From contig JAJZJN010000002.1 in the NCBI GenBank assembly GCA_021851165.1, positions 1-51,679 on the forward strand: a DNA stretch of 51,679 nt, in the 5' to 3' direction. Source of the stretch: Actinomycetes bacterium. GTDB lineage: Bacteria > Actinomycetota > Acidimicrobiia > Acidimicrobiales > JAJZJN01. Every line of letters starts with the position of its first letter. Positions within the stretch are counted from its first letter, which is position 1. Below are positions 1-7,943 of the stretch, piece after piece. The translations under genes and the position numbers were made by a program. The notes under the pieces are model-generated. The model was not told where the DNA came from, searched no databases, and saw only the letters and a list, made by a program, of their open reading frames with translations.

Positions 1-93
1 CGGTCTTCGCAGCCGTGGCCCTGGTGGTCGGGGGCTTCGCTGCCGAGGGCTTTGCCGGTGCGGTCTTCGCAGCCGTGGCCCTGGTGGTCGGGG
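1..93. repeat. 60-bp-period direct repeat in the phasin-like tail
   Basis: Bases 1-33 are repeated exactly at 61-93, a period of 60 bp or 20 codons. The repeat lies in the minus-strand reading frame of the basic tail, so copy-number change would alter tail length without shifting the frame. Confidence 0.85.
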
Positions 94-397
94 CACTCGT
101 CTCGCGCCCCATGGGCCTGCCTATCATTGTGGCGACCCGGCTGGCAAGAGAGTCGAGATTGGTCAACCCGAGATCCGATAGCTGGTCATGAACTTCCGAG
201 CGCACCTGAGCGACGAGAGTTTCCGAGCGCTCACGGCTTCTCTTGACAAGATCCTCAGCCCATTCCTGGGCCTTTCCTCGCTCCAACTCGCCGGAGCGCA
301 CCAGATCCCGCACGACCTCCTCTGCACGCGACCGGGTGATCTGCGTTAGGGCCATACCGGCCTGGATGTACCGCCGTAGAGCATCGTTTTGTGCCAT
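1..397 (-). CDS. Phasin/PhaF-like coiled-coil protein, C-terminus cut by window edge
   Basis: The minus strand is open from an ATG at 397 to the left edge (132 codons visible, no stop). The first ~95 residues begin MAQNDALRRYIQAG and are charged and heptad-like (SRAEEVVRDLVRSG, QEWAEDLVKRSRER), as in the actinobacterial polyhydroxyalkanoate granule-associated (phasin/PhaF-type) small proteins I know. After a Met-Gly-Arg-Pro stretch the protein becomes an Ala/Lys/Pro/Thr-rich basic tail, a histone-H1-like tail typical of PhaF; a 20-residue unit (PTTRATAAKTA...) repeats there. It lies 10 nt downstream of the HAD phosphatase stop and probably shares its transcript. Granule or nucleoid binding is inferred from the family. 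No clear Shine-Dalgarno sequence is visible, so the start rests on similarity. Confidence 0.72.
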   Translation of the reverse strand, partial: MAQNDALRRYIQAGMALTQITRSRAEEVVRDLVRSGELERGKAQEWAEDLVKRSRERSETLVAQVRSEVHDQLSDLGLTNLDSLASRVATMIGRPMGRETSAPTTRATAAKTAPAKPSAAKPPTTRATAAKT

Positions 398-407
398 GAC
401 CGATACG

Positions 408-1202
408 CTAGCCATCAAGGACGGCGGTCACCAACTCAGCAAGATTTCCATGCTGGAGGTCCGGGCTTGAACCACCAATGACGGCGTCGGTGGATGTCAC
501 ACCGGAGAGCACTAGCGCATAGGGGACATCGAGCTGCTTTGCCAGGACTCCATCGGTCGTGGGGCGGTCACCCACGACCACTGATATATCGGTTGCTCGG
601 GCCTTGATCAACTCCATCATTGCTCTATGTGGTTTACCTGCCACTTCGGGCACGCGTTCTGAAGCGGTCGCCACTGCTGCGAGCAGAGCACCTGTACCCG
701 GCAGCAGGCGATCCGGTGTCGGATGGGTGGGATCCTCGTTGGTGCCGATCAGCCGGGCTCCCCCGCGTACGGCGGCCATCGCGTCGCTCAGGAGGTCGAA
801 GTCGAACTGGCGTGCCCAACCGATCACGACTGCATCGGCGGGCGCTTCTCGCACTATATCCACTGCTCGCTCGGCAAGCGCCTGCGGGACCCCCGGTCCG
901 GCGTAAGCAAGGGCGGTGCTTCCTGGAGCGAGCATCGCTGCAGCCGCCTGGGCGGAGCTGACCAGATCGTCTACCTCCACACGTATGCCAGCATGCACCA
1001 GGCGGCCCAGCAGCTCCTCGCGTGTCGGTTCGGCATTGTTGGTGGCGAACAGGACGCCAATCCCGGCATCCTTCAGCCTGTTGACAGCCTCACCCGAGCC
1101 CGGTATCGGCACGCCGGCAAGCCACACGACACCGTCGAGGTCTATCACCCACGTGCCGCGTAGAAGCGCATCGCGGACTGATCTGGCTATGTGCTGTGCC
1201 AC
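408..1202 (-). CDS. HAD-superfamily phosphatase, NagD/4-nitrophenylphosphatase-like
   Basis: 264 aa, class IIA HAD hydrolase. Motif I is VIDLDGVVW near residue 16, with the nucleophile and acid/base aspartates. A following TNNAEP resembles the S/T motif II of NagD enzymes, GKPH carries the motif III lysine, and VGDRPTTDG near the C-terminus is the metal-binding motif IV. It should dephosphorylate small phosphate esters in the cytoplasm; the substrate cannot be read from sequence. I chose the GTG at 1202, which overlaps the end of the MFS gene by 16 nt and leaves the usual short lead before motif I. The longer open frame upstream is antisense-like sequence inside the MFS gene. It sits between MFS and phasin-like genes in one direction. 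Confidence 0.85.
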   Translation of the reverse strand: MAQHIARSVRDALLRGTWVIDLDGVVWLAGVPIPGSGEAVNRLKDAGIGVLFATNNAEPTREELLGRLVHAGIRVEVDDLVSSAQAAAAMLAPGSTALAYAGPGVPQALAERAVDIVREAPADAVVIGWARQFDFDLLSDAMAAVRGGARLIGTNEDPTHPTPDRLLPGTGALLAAVATASERVPEVAGKPHRAMMELIKARATDISVVVGDRPTTDGVLAKQLDVPYALVLSGVTSTDAVIGGSSPDLQHGNLAELVTAVLDG

Positions 1203-2464
1203 AGGTCCTCCGGCTCCTTGCCTCTTGTCTCGGGCAGAGCCCGGAAAAGCACTGTTACCAAGACAATAGGCGCGAACGTCACCAGACCGGCGAAGCCGAA
1301 GCGGTTGCCGACGTCTGCCATAGCACCGAACTCCACCAGGCCGACCGTCGCTCCGAGCACTCCGGCGGCAACCTGCCAGCCGGCCACCGATGCCCGTACC
1401 GATGTTGGAAAGAGCTCGTTGGACAGTGCTCCCGCAGCTGGGGCGAATGTGGCTCCGGAAAACACCCCGAGCTCGTAGCCCGCGACCAAGCCGATGCGCG
1501 ATCCGCTGTACGCGATGATGGCACACACCGCCAGAACGCCTAGAGCGCAGCCGGCAGTGATCCGCCTGCCGACATGGTCGGCCAGCCACCTACCGGCAAG
1601 GAGACCTCCGAGGCCTATAGCGCCCGCTCCGACGACCATCGCTGCGGTCATGGCCGCCGACATCTTGAGGACGCTTTGGGCATAGACGAACACGAAGCTG
1701 TTGGCAGGACCGGTAACCACCGCGACTGCGAATGCCAGGAGTGCGACGATCGCAAGCCTGCCTCTGTAGGGGCGCTCGATCGCACCGAGCACCGGGAGGC
1801 GCTCGGTACCGCCTGCCTCCGCGGCAACGAACCGGTCCGGCTCCTCGAGCCTGCGCGACAGCACGGGAAGCAGGAGGAGGGGAACCAGCGCCAGGCCCAA
1901 GAGCCCGCGAAAGCCGAGTGCCGTGTTGGCAATGCCATGCACGACGGCTACCAGTCCCGTCCCGACGGCGTATCCAGCAGCTATGAGGGCGATTGCCTTG
2001 GCTCTGTCGGCCGACGAGGTCTCCTCTGCAGCTCCCACCTGGGCAACTGCGCTCGTAGCACTAAGCGGAGGCCGTCCGACAGCGAAGATCGCCACGAACC
2101 ACCAATAGGAAGGACTTGCAGCCGCGAGCACCGTGAGGCCGAGCCCGATCGCGCATGTCCAGATCAGGACCTTGCGACGCCCTATCCTGTCTGCGAGTCC
2201 CGCCAGGGGGAGCCCGCCGAGCGATGCAAGCCTGATGATAGCGAGGCCGACACCCAGATCGGTCCCGGACAACCCTGCCTGGTCGGCGATCGTGGCACCC
2301 GGGCCGACCCGTCCGAAGCTCCGGGCGACGTTGGCGAGCGCAGCGATCACCCCGAACTGGCCGAAGCCTGCTGCCATCGCCAGAAGGGCGAGAGTGATGA
2401 CGGCTGGCTCGTTCCATCTATGGAGCCGGAGCCCACCTGGCACCTGGGAGGCTGGTTCCGGCAT
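1187..2464 (-). CDS. Major facilitator superfamily transporter
   Basis: 425 aa integral membrane protein with about 12 hydrophobic segments. The MFS motif A is present between TM2 and TM3 (GLADRIGRRK) and repeated in the second half (GRWLADHVGRR), the signature of sugar/metabolite:H+ symporters and drug exporters. The ending PETRGKEPEDL, with PETRGK after the last TM, is typical of the sugar porter/metabolite:H+ symporter type. The substrate is not determinable. I chose ATG 2464 (MPEPASQ); the frame is open further upstream, but those residues are not hydrophobic or family-like. The end overlaps the HAD gene start, so the two are translationally linked. Confidence 0.85.
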   Translation of the reverse strand: MPEPASQVPGGLRLHRWNEPAVITLALLAMAAGFGQFGVIAALANVARSFGRVGPGATIADQAGLSGTDLGVGLAIIRLASLGGLPLAGLADRIGRRKVLIWTCAIGLGLTVLAAASPSYWWFVAIFAVGRPPLSATSAVAQVGAAEETSSADRAKAIALIAAGYAVGTGLVAVVHGIANTALGFRGLLGLALVPLLLLPVLSRRLEEPDRFVAAEAGGTERLPVLGAIERPYRGRLAIVALLAFAVAVVTGPANSFVFVYAQSVLKMSAAMTAAMVVGAGAIGLGGLLAGRWLADHVGRRITAGCALGVLAVCAIIAYSGSRIGLVAGYELGVFSGATFAPAAGALSNELFPTSVRASVAGWQVAAGVLGATVGLVEFGAMADVGNRFGFAGLVTFAPIVLVTVLFRALPETRGKEPEDLWHST

Positions 2465-2543
2465 GGTGCTGTCCGATGTTAGGCAACCTGTGAGCGGTGG
2501 ATGCGCCTTCCCATAGGCCTGCTTCTCGGCGTCGAGCGCGCAT

Positions 2544-2684
2544 TCACTCGACGCCACCGTCACACAGCGCTTCGACGGCGCACCCGCACCGGCCGCACCA
2601 CGCAACCGGTCGGTCCGGGTCCGAAGGGTGAACTAGTGCCCCGCATTTCTTGCAACGGTAGATAGTCGGAGACTGAGATATCAC
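2544..2684 (-). CDS. Small zinc-ribbon protein
   Basis: About 46 aa with two CxxC knuckles (YRCKKCGALV and WCGRCGC) spaced like a rubredoxin/zinc-ribbon fold. A structural Zn2+ site is expected; no function can be named. The start is uncertain: GTG at 2684 or the in-frame GTG at 2702, neither with a well-spaced Shine-Dalgarno sequence. The longer open frame upstream is arginine-rich, non-family-like sequence. It precedes the MFS gene in the same direction with a 79-nt gap. Confidence 0.45.
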   Translation of the reverse strand: MISQSPTIYRCKKCGALVHPSDPDRPVAWCGRCGCAVEALCDGGVE

Positions 2685-2803
2685 GCTACCGATGGTAGCC
2701 ACTCCTGGTCGGCAGTAGGGCGATCGGCGTGGTGGCCCGCACCGTCCCGGGTGCCTTGTGTGCCCGGTAGGGCTTATCTCGGAGCGTTCCGGGCCCCTGT
2801 GAG

Positions 2804-3193
2804 TCAGCCTATGAACGACTCGATCTGCTTGACGAGCTTGTCCTCTATCTCGAGGTTCCATGCAGTCTCGGCAACGTCGACGACGAGGAACAGGCTGGAT
2901 ATGAGAAGTGTTTCTACCGCCATCACGCCCAGGTGCTCCAGCCACTTGCCGACCCCTATGCGCACGGTGAAGTCGTCCGGATCACCGGCAACGAGCACGG
3001 TGAGCGCACGATCTGCGTCGACTACGCCACCGAGGAATCCACCCTTCTTGGCCTGGATGACCGTGCCGTGCTTGCTCGGGGCAGAGGTCTGCACCGTAAA
3101 TCCCTCCTGGGTCAAGTAACCCTCGATCTTGGTCTGGAGGCTCGCAAGGTCTGTTCCCTTGCCTTGGAAGTGCTGAACCTTTTCACCGATCAT
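2804..3193 (-). CDS. Conserved-looking hypothetical protein with C-terminal hydrophobic segment
   Basis: 129 aa, family not recognised. ATG 3193 is preceded by GAGGA at good spacing, which supports it over the in-frame start at 3241. The N-terminal ~90 residues look like a small alpha/beta domain (a helix, then strands around TVIQAKKGG and FTVRIGVGKW). A strongly hydrophobic stretch follows (VMAVETLLISSLFLVVDVAETAW, about residues 92-114) and then a charged helix KLVKQIESFIG. It could be a peripheral or single-pass membrane protein. It is transcribed divergently from the sulfur cassette across a 190-bp intergenic region, so the two may share regulatory DNA, but no functional link is visible. 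Confidence 0.7.
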   Translation of the reverse strand: MIGEKVQHFQGKGTDLASLQTKIEGYLTQEGFTVQTSAPSKHGTVIQAKKGGFLGGVVDADRALTVLVAGDPDDFTVRIGVGKWLEHLGVMAVETLLISSLFLVVDVAETAWNLEIEDKLVKQIESFIG

Positions 3194-3383
3194 GCCGGTC
3201 CTCGTTTCCTCACTGGTTGGCCTTGTCGTGCAGTCCTGCACCCTAGTGCCATCCGCTCAGCGAGCGGCATCGGGTGCCACCTGTGGATGACCTACGACTT
3301 GGGTCCAAAGACCCTACGAATCCCCTGTTCAGCGATCCATACTCTGCTTACAGGGACTGGAGAACATCCGAAGGAGCGTGAGA

Positions 3384-4646
3384 ATGGCACACCAGATCGT
3401 GGTGCTCGGTGGTGGTACGGGTGGCACACTTACGGCCAATCGCCTGAGGCGCGCCTACGGGCAGAATGAAGCCAACATCGTGGTGGTCGATCAGAATGAC
3501 AGGCACATCTACCAGCCCGGACTGCTCTTCGTGCCCTTCGGGCTCGCTCACCCCGAGGACATTGTCCGGCCTCGCTCCAGGCAGCTCCTACCGGGCATCG
3601 AGCTGCACGTGAGCCCAGTGGACAAGGTCGACGTCGTCTCGGACAGCGTCCACCTCGCCGATGGCACCGTCCTTGCATATGACGCCCTCGTGGTAGCCAC
3701 CGGAGCGGTGTTGCAACCTCACGAGACCGAAGGGCTCACTGGCGAGGGATGGATGGAGCGCATGTTCACGTTCTATACACCGGAGGGCTCTGCCGCCCTC
3801 GAAGGAGCCCTCGCCCATTTCGATCGCGGCCACCTGGTCGTGAACTTCATCGATCTACCCATCAAGTGCCCGGTCGCGCCCCTCGAGTTCTGCTTCCTGG
3901 CCGACTGGTACTTCCACGAGCGCAAGATCCGTGACCAGGTCAAGATCAGCTTCGTGACACCACTGGACGGTGCCTTCACAAAGCCCGTCTCTTCCCGGGC
4001 ACTGGCGAGTCTGCTAGCCGAGAAGGATATCGAGCTCATAACCGAGTTCAATACCGGACAGGTCGACGGGGCATCGGGGAAGCTCGTTTCCTACGACGGC
4101 CGTGAGGTCCCCTTCGACCTCGGCGTGATCGTGCCGCTTCACGGAGGAGCCCCGTGGGTGTCCAATTCCCCCGGTCTTGGCGACGAGCTCGGTTTCGTGA
4201 TCACAGACGAGCACACCTTGCAGTCGAAGGCCTCGCCGAACATCTTCGTCATTGGTGACGCCGCCGGTGTTCCGACCTCGAAAGCCGGATCGGTGACACA
4301 CTTCGAAGGTGAGGTGGTGACCGAGAACGTCCAGCGGTTCCTGGCAGGCGAGCCGATTGACGGATCTTTCGATGGGCACTCGAACTGCTTCATAGAGACC
4401 GGCTTCTCGAAGGCGCTCCTGATCGACTTCAACTATGGTACGGAGCCACTCGAGGGACATTACCCGACAGACGTCGGCCTTCCCCTGCTGAAGGAATCTC
4501 GGCTAAATCATCTCGGTAAGCTCATGTTCCAGTGGTTTTACTGGCACGTGCTGCTCCCAGGGCGAGAGGTACCTGGAATCAAGTCGTCCATGCCTACTTC
4601 AGGTAAGAAGAAGCCAGTTGCTGCTAGCTCTCAGCCTGTACCGTGA
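3384..4646 (+). CDS. Sulfide:quinone oxidoreductase-like FAD flavoprotein
   Basis: 420 aa. The N-terminal FAD dinucleotide fold is VVLGGGTGG, a second FAD motif reads NIFVIGDAAG, and the C-terminal region with LIDFNYGTEP is as in sulfide:quinone reductases. Cysteines at 162 (IKCPVAP), 170 and 335 (SNCFIETG) are candidates for the redox pair that holds persulfide in this family. The C-terminal amphipathic stretch (LGKLMFQWFYWHVLLPG) could anchor it to the membrane for quinone access. ATG 3384 has AAGGAG seven bases upstream; the in-frame GTG at 3378 lies too close to that site. It is followed by TusE-like and DsrE-like genes, which supports a sulfur role. A ferredoxin- or NAD-linked persulfide reductase of the same superfamily is the main alternative. 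Confidence 0.85.
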   Translation: MAHQIVVLGGGTGGTLTANRLRRAYGQNEANIVVVDQNDRHIYQPGLLFVPFGLAHPEDIVRPRSRQLLPGIELHVSPVDKVDVVSDSVHLADGTVLAYDALVVATGAVLQPHETEGLTGEGWMERMFTFYTPEGSAALEGALAHFDRGHLVVNFIDLPIKCPVAPLEFCFLADWYFHERKIRDQVKISFVTPLDGAFTKPVSSRALASLLAEKDIELITEFNTGQVDGASGKLVSYDGREVPFDLGVIVPLHGGAPWVSNSPGLGDELGFVITDEHTLQSKASPNIFVIGDAAGVPTSKAGSVTHFEGEVVTENVQRFLAGEPIDGSFDGHSNCFIETGFSKALLIDFNYGTEPLEGHYPTDVGLPLLKESRLNHLGKLMFQWFYWHVLLPGREVPGIKSSMPTSGKKKPVAASSQPVP

Positions 4647-4687
4647 ATTGCCAGCCATGATCTCATATAAATACGAAAGGGGTTGCT

Positions 4688-5005
4688 ATGCCATCGAAGA
4701 TGATTGCTGGTGAAGATGTCGAACTTACCGATGACGGTTTCTTCGTGCATCCGGAGCAGTGGAAGGAGGACATGGTTCCCGATCTTGCCAAGGAAGAGGG
4801 AATAGATACCTTGACTGACCAGCACTGGCAGGTCATCCACTTCATGCGTAAGGAGTACCTGGAGAAGGGTGAGGGCCCGACGGTGCGGGTACTTGGGAAG
4901 ACCTCAGGGGTGTCAGTGAAAGAGCTCTACCAGCTATTTCCCAAGGGTCCCGCGAAGGTAGCGGCGAAGATAGCCGGAATTCCGAAGCCTATAGGATGCA
5001 TCTGA
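4688..5005 (+). CDS. TusE/DsrC/DsvC family sulfur-carrier protein
   Basis: 105 aa, the usual length for TusE/DsrC. It has the family ending IPKPIGCI, with the conserved penultimate Cys104 on a flexible C-terminal arm, and WKEDM..DLAKEEGI and LGKTSGVSVKELYQLFPKGPAKVAAKIAG in the helical core. Full DsrC proteins carry a second cysteine ten residues before the last; here that position (94) is Lys, so this is a one-cysteine, TusE-like member able to carry a persulfide but not to form the intramolecular trisulfide. An AAGGGG site lies seven bases before ATG. It follows the flavoprotein by 41 nt and precedes the DsrE-like gene by 35 nt. It probably accepts sulfane sulfur from the DsrE-like partner. 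Confidence 0.9.
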   Translation: MPSKMIAGEDVELTDDGFFVHPEQWKEDMVPDLAKEEGIDTLTDQHWQVIHFMRKEYLEKGEGPTVRVLGKTSGVSVKELYQLFPKGPAKVAAKIAGIPKPIGCI

Positions 5006-5040
5006 GTCGACTCTTACATACTCGATAGGAGTGTATTCAC

Positions 5041-5508
5041 ATGGGTGAGCAGATCGAGAAGGTGTCGGTCGTAATCTCCAAGGGATCTCTTGATGGAATA
5101 TATCCTGGACTAATAATGGCTAATGGGGCTCGAGCTGAGGGTATTGAAGTTAACATGTTCTTTACCTTCTTTGGCTTGGACGCAATCAATAAGAAACGCC
5201 ATGAACATATCAAGATGGCATCTGTGGGTAATCCTGGTATTCATCTCGCAACCTGGTTGGGAGGTTTTCCAGGTGTATCGAGTGTCATGACCAAATATAT
5301 GGAAAAGCAGATGGACAAGCTGGACATACCATCGTTGCCAGAGTTCGTCGAGATGATTGCAGACACCGGAGCCGGAATGTATGCCTGTAAGGCCTCTGTA
5401 GATCTATTCGGTCTGGATCCAAGCGACTTCGTCGATCAAGTGGAGGCTATCATCACCGTAGGCGATTTCTATGAAAAGGCGGCTGGAGGCCAGATCATAT
5501 TTACATGA
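5041..5508 (+). CDS. DsrE/DsrF/DsrH-like (DsrE2-type) sulfurtransferase
   Basis: 155 aa. It has an N-terminal nucleotide-like alpha/beta fold (VVISKGSLDGIYPGLIMANGA), FFTFFGLDAI, and the hallmark GAGMYACKASVDLFGL with Cys116, the candidate persulfide-carrying residue of the DsrE2 group. The family moves sulfane sulfur in the cytoplasm or at the membrane surface. TAGGAG lies nine bases before ATG. Codon use is noticeably more AT-rich than in neighbours (for example the run around 5095-5175), which suggests a different recent origin or relaxed composition. It ends the cassette; the next gene converges from the other strand 73 bp downstream. Confidence 0.88.
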   Translation: MGEQIEKVSVVISKGSLDGIYPGLIMANGARAEGIEVNMFFTFFGLDAINKKRHEHIKMASVGNPGIHLATWLGGFPGVSSVMTKYMEKQMDKLDIPSLPEFVEMIADTGAGMYACKASVDLFGLDPSDFVDQVEAIITVGDFYEKAAGGQIIFT

Positions 5509-5581
5509 GCATCTATGGCAGGAACAGACGACGGGGTCCAGCACTTACGTCCCGATACGTCTATTGGGTGGGCGCATGCTG

Positions 5582-6778
5582 TTACAAGGTGAGCGCCAGG
5601 ATCTGTCCGGTATCGTCGGTCAGGAGCTGGAGGCCGTCGACGGCGGTGAGGCGCGCCGCATCGGACCGGACAGGTTCGCGTCGGCCGCCAATCGACGTAA
5701 GCCAGGTACCCTCTCCGCCTATCACCAGCACGTCGGATCCTTCGCGCATCACCACAGGCCCACTCGGGCCTTCTGACACGCATACGCGCCCTGTTCGAAG
5801 TGCAGGCAGGATGCCGTCGTCGGCAACCTCTATCCACGTCGTCGGCGACCCCGGTGCCTTGTCGGATCCCACCCTGTGGAAGTCGCTTCCCCCTATGGGC
5901 CGTGCACAGCCCCATCTCATCCACCAGGCCAGCGGCTCCTCGCTCTGGCGGTCCCAGCTCGAGTGCCATACCTCTGCCAGGGGGGGCACTGCCGTTGTCC
6001 GGCGGCGCCATCCGAGGTCACCGTCTACGGGGTGATTGATGGACAGCACTCCCCCGGCACGCTCCACGGAGGAGAGCCACTGGTCGGCATCACGTCGGAA
6101 GTCGATCCAACCCGTCCGTCCGAAGCAATTCGCATGGCCCTCGTCGGTAGTGAGCTCCTGCCCCGGAAGCAGCTCGACTCCGCTGTAAGCGCTCAGCTCG
6201 CGCAAGTAGGGGTGGTGGCTAACGGTGTTGTGATCGGTGACCGCGAGGAAGTCGAGGCCGCGAGACCTGGCCACCAGGGCGAGATCCATTATCTCGAGGG
6301 CTCCGTCGGAGTGGACGCTGTGGGTGTGGAAGTCCCCAGCCAGCCAGCGCCTCCCGGGCAGTGAGGGCAACAGGCGGCGGGGTGGGCGCTCAGGTAGGGG
6401 TGGGCGCTCCCCTGGCTCGACCATCGGCGAGGCCGAGAGCCTGGATACCTCTACGGTGTATTCGAGGCCGCTGTCTGGAATCCGGTAGAGTCCGAGGCAT
6501 ACCGACCAGCATCCCGGCTCTAGCTCGCCGGGAAGGTAGCCCGGCGTTGCCCACCCGCGCGACACGATAACGCTCGATCGCACGCCTCCGGACCAGCCAC
6601 GAAAGCCAAACGGGGCGAACAGGCCCAGGTCGAGGACCCCGGCGCCACGATCATAGTCGAGCGTGAAGCTGATTCCCTCGACGCCACCGGGCAGTTCAAA
6701 GGCAAGGTAGCGGTAGGTGCTCTCGGCCCGATCCTCTGGCATCCAGCGACCGTGGAAGCGTGCAAGCCGGTCAGCCAC
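5582..6778 (-). CDS. PHP-domain metal-dependent hydrolase (CehA/McbA-like)
   Basis: 398 aa. The N-terminal ~145 residues form a beta-rich domain (YRYLAFELPGG, FTLDYDRGAGVLDLGLF) as in CehA/McbA-type proteins. The PHP domain follows, with HTHSVHSDG, TDHNTVS, ELTTDEGHAN, SINHP and GSDFH as probable metal ligands of the trinuclear site. PHP hydrolases cleave phosphoesters; the true substrate is unknown. GTG 6778 is preceded by GGAGG at ideal spacing and overlaps the ATPase stop by eight bases (GTGGCTGA), so translation is coupled. An ATG at 6820 would also be in frame but would overlap by 50 nt. Its place as last gene of a sugar-type ABC operon suggests that it processes the imported compound, perhaps a phosphodiester or phosphorylated sugar. 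Confidence 0.85.
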   Translation of the reverse strand: MADRLARFHGRWMPEDRAESTYRYLAFELPGGVEGISFTLDYDRGAGVLDLGLFAPFGFRGWSGGVRSSVIVSRGWATPGYLPGELEPGCWSVCLGLYRIPDSGLEYTVEVSRLSASPMVEPGERPPLPERPPRRLLPSLPGRRWLAGDFHTHSVHSDGALEIMDLALVARSRGLDFLAVTDHNTVSHHPYLRELSAYSGVELLPGQELTTDEGHANCFGRTGWIDFRRDADQWLSSVERAGGVLSINHPVDGDLGWRRRTTAVPPLAEVWHSSWDRQSEEPLAWWMRWGCARPIGGSDFHRVGSDKAPGSPTTWIEVADDGILPALRTGRVCVSEGPSGPVVMREGSDVLVIGGEGTWLTSIGGRREPVRSDAARLTAVDGLQLLTDDTGQILALTL

Positions 6779-7943
6779 CGGCTCCTCCCGCTGCGGTTCC
6801 GATGGCCCCGGTGCCTGCATCCTTGGCTAGCGCGTGCGGCGCCACCCGCGGCGGGGCGGCAGCATTCTGGCCACGAATCCGCTCTCCGGTGGACGGATCG
6901 AACACGAGGACCCTCTCTGGGTTCGGAACAGCCCATCTGAGGTCTCCGAGCTGAACCGCGTCGTCTATGTTCACCTTCGCCCTGATGGTGACGCCCCCGC
7001 CTTCAAGTGTCACCAGGTCGTCGTCGCCCAGGTGCTCTACCAGGACCACGCTCCCCTCGAAGCCCCCGGTCTGCGCAGCATCGGAGAGGCTGACGTGCTC
7101 GGGTCGCACTGCGACAGTCACCTGCCTCCCGCTCGAAAGGCCGGCCTGGGTTCCACTCGGGATGCCAATCCGATTGTCCCCCACCCTCAGCACCCCCGTG
7201 TCGACCTTCGCTTCGAGCAGGTTGATCGGTGTGGCTCCCATGAAACCTGCAACGAACAGGTTGTCCGGGCGCAGGTAAACCTCCACCGGTGGCCCCACCT
7301 GACGTATCACGCCGCGCTCCATGACGGCCATCCTGTCGGCTAGAGCCAGTGCTTCGGACTGGTCGTGTGTGACGTAGATGGTCGTCACCGCCAACTCCTG
7401 TTGGAGCCGCTTCAAGAAGATCCTCGCCTCCATGCGCAACTGGGCGTCGAGGTTCGACAGGGGCTCGTCGAGCAGGAACACCTTTGCACGGCTCGTAATG
7501 GCCCTTGCCAGCGCAACGCGCTGCTGCTGGCCACCCGACAGCTCGGCTGGGCGGCGCTTCAGGTACTGGTCCAGCCCGAGGCTCGCAGCAGTCCTGGAAG
7601 CGGCCTCCAGGCGCTGAGCCTTCGGCACATGGCGGATCTTCAGGGGGTACGCGATGTTGTCCGCCACGGTCATGTGGGGTAGCAGCGCGTAGTCCTGGAA
7701 CACCATCGCTATCCCACGACCCCCCGGCGGGGTCCTGGTAACGTCCCGCCCTCCTATCAGCACCTTGCCCGAAGTCGGCCGCTCCAGACCCGCGATGCTT
7801 CTAAGCAGGGTGGTCTTGCCGCAGCCCGACGGGCCGAGAAGAGCGAAGAACTCCCCTTCCTCCACGGCGAGGTCTAGCTGATCGAGGGCCTTCACCCCGC
7901 CGGCGAACTCCTTCGTCAGAGCCTCTACGGCTACGTCCGCCAT
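6771..7943 (-). CDS. Carbohydrate ABC importer ATPase (MalK/UgpC type)
   Basis: 390 aa. Walker A GPSGCGKTT (residue ~40), Q-loop VFQDYALLP, signature LSGGQQQRVALARA, Walker B KVFLLDEPLSNLD and switch histidine YVTHDQSEAL are all intact, so it is a competent ATPase. A C-terminal TOBE/OB region follows (VAVRPEHVSL), as in MalK and UgpC. The start ATG overlaps the permease stop by one base (TGATG). The last ~30 residues are Ala/Gly-rich and lack obvious homology. It energises the two upstream permeases; the substrate is not determinable from the ATPase. Confidence 0.92.
   Translation of the reverse strand: MADVAVEALTKEFAGGVKALDQLDLAVEEGEFFALLGPSGCGKTTLLRSIAGLERPTSGKVLIGGRDVTRTPPGGRGIAMVFQDYALLPHMTVADNIAYPLKIRHVPKAQRLEAASRTAASLGLDQYLKRRPAELSGGQQQRVALARAITSRAKVFLLDEPLSNLDAQLRMEARIFLKRLQQELAVTTIYVTHDQSEALALADRMAVMERGVIRQVGPPVEVYLRPDNLFVAGFMGATPINLLEAKVDTGVLRVGDNRIGIPSGTQAGLSSGRQVTVAVRPEHVSLSDAAQTGGFEGSVVLVEHLGDDDLVTLEGGGVTIRAKVNIDDAVQLGDLRWAVPNPERVLVFDPSTGERIRGQNAAAPPRVAPHALAKDAGTGAIGTAAGGAGG

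Noticed and set aside
1..191. Plus-strand hydrophobic frame (VFAAVALVVGG...) at the left edge, resembling a membrane protein end
   Set aside because: It is the antisense reading of the Ala/Lys/Pro repeat tail of the minus-strand phasin-like gene, which has a recognisable N-terminal family.
1574..2482. 302-codon plus-strand open frame
   Set aside because: Antisense to the MFS transporter; composition is charged and non-family-like, an effect of high GC.
3301..3314. GGGTC-CAAA-GACCC hairpin upstream of the SQR-like gene
   Set aside because: Only a 5-bp stem, with no associated promoter or T-run; expected by chance in this composition.
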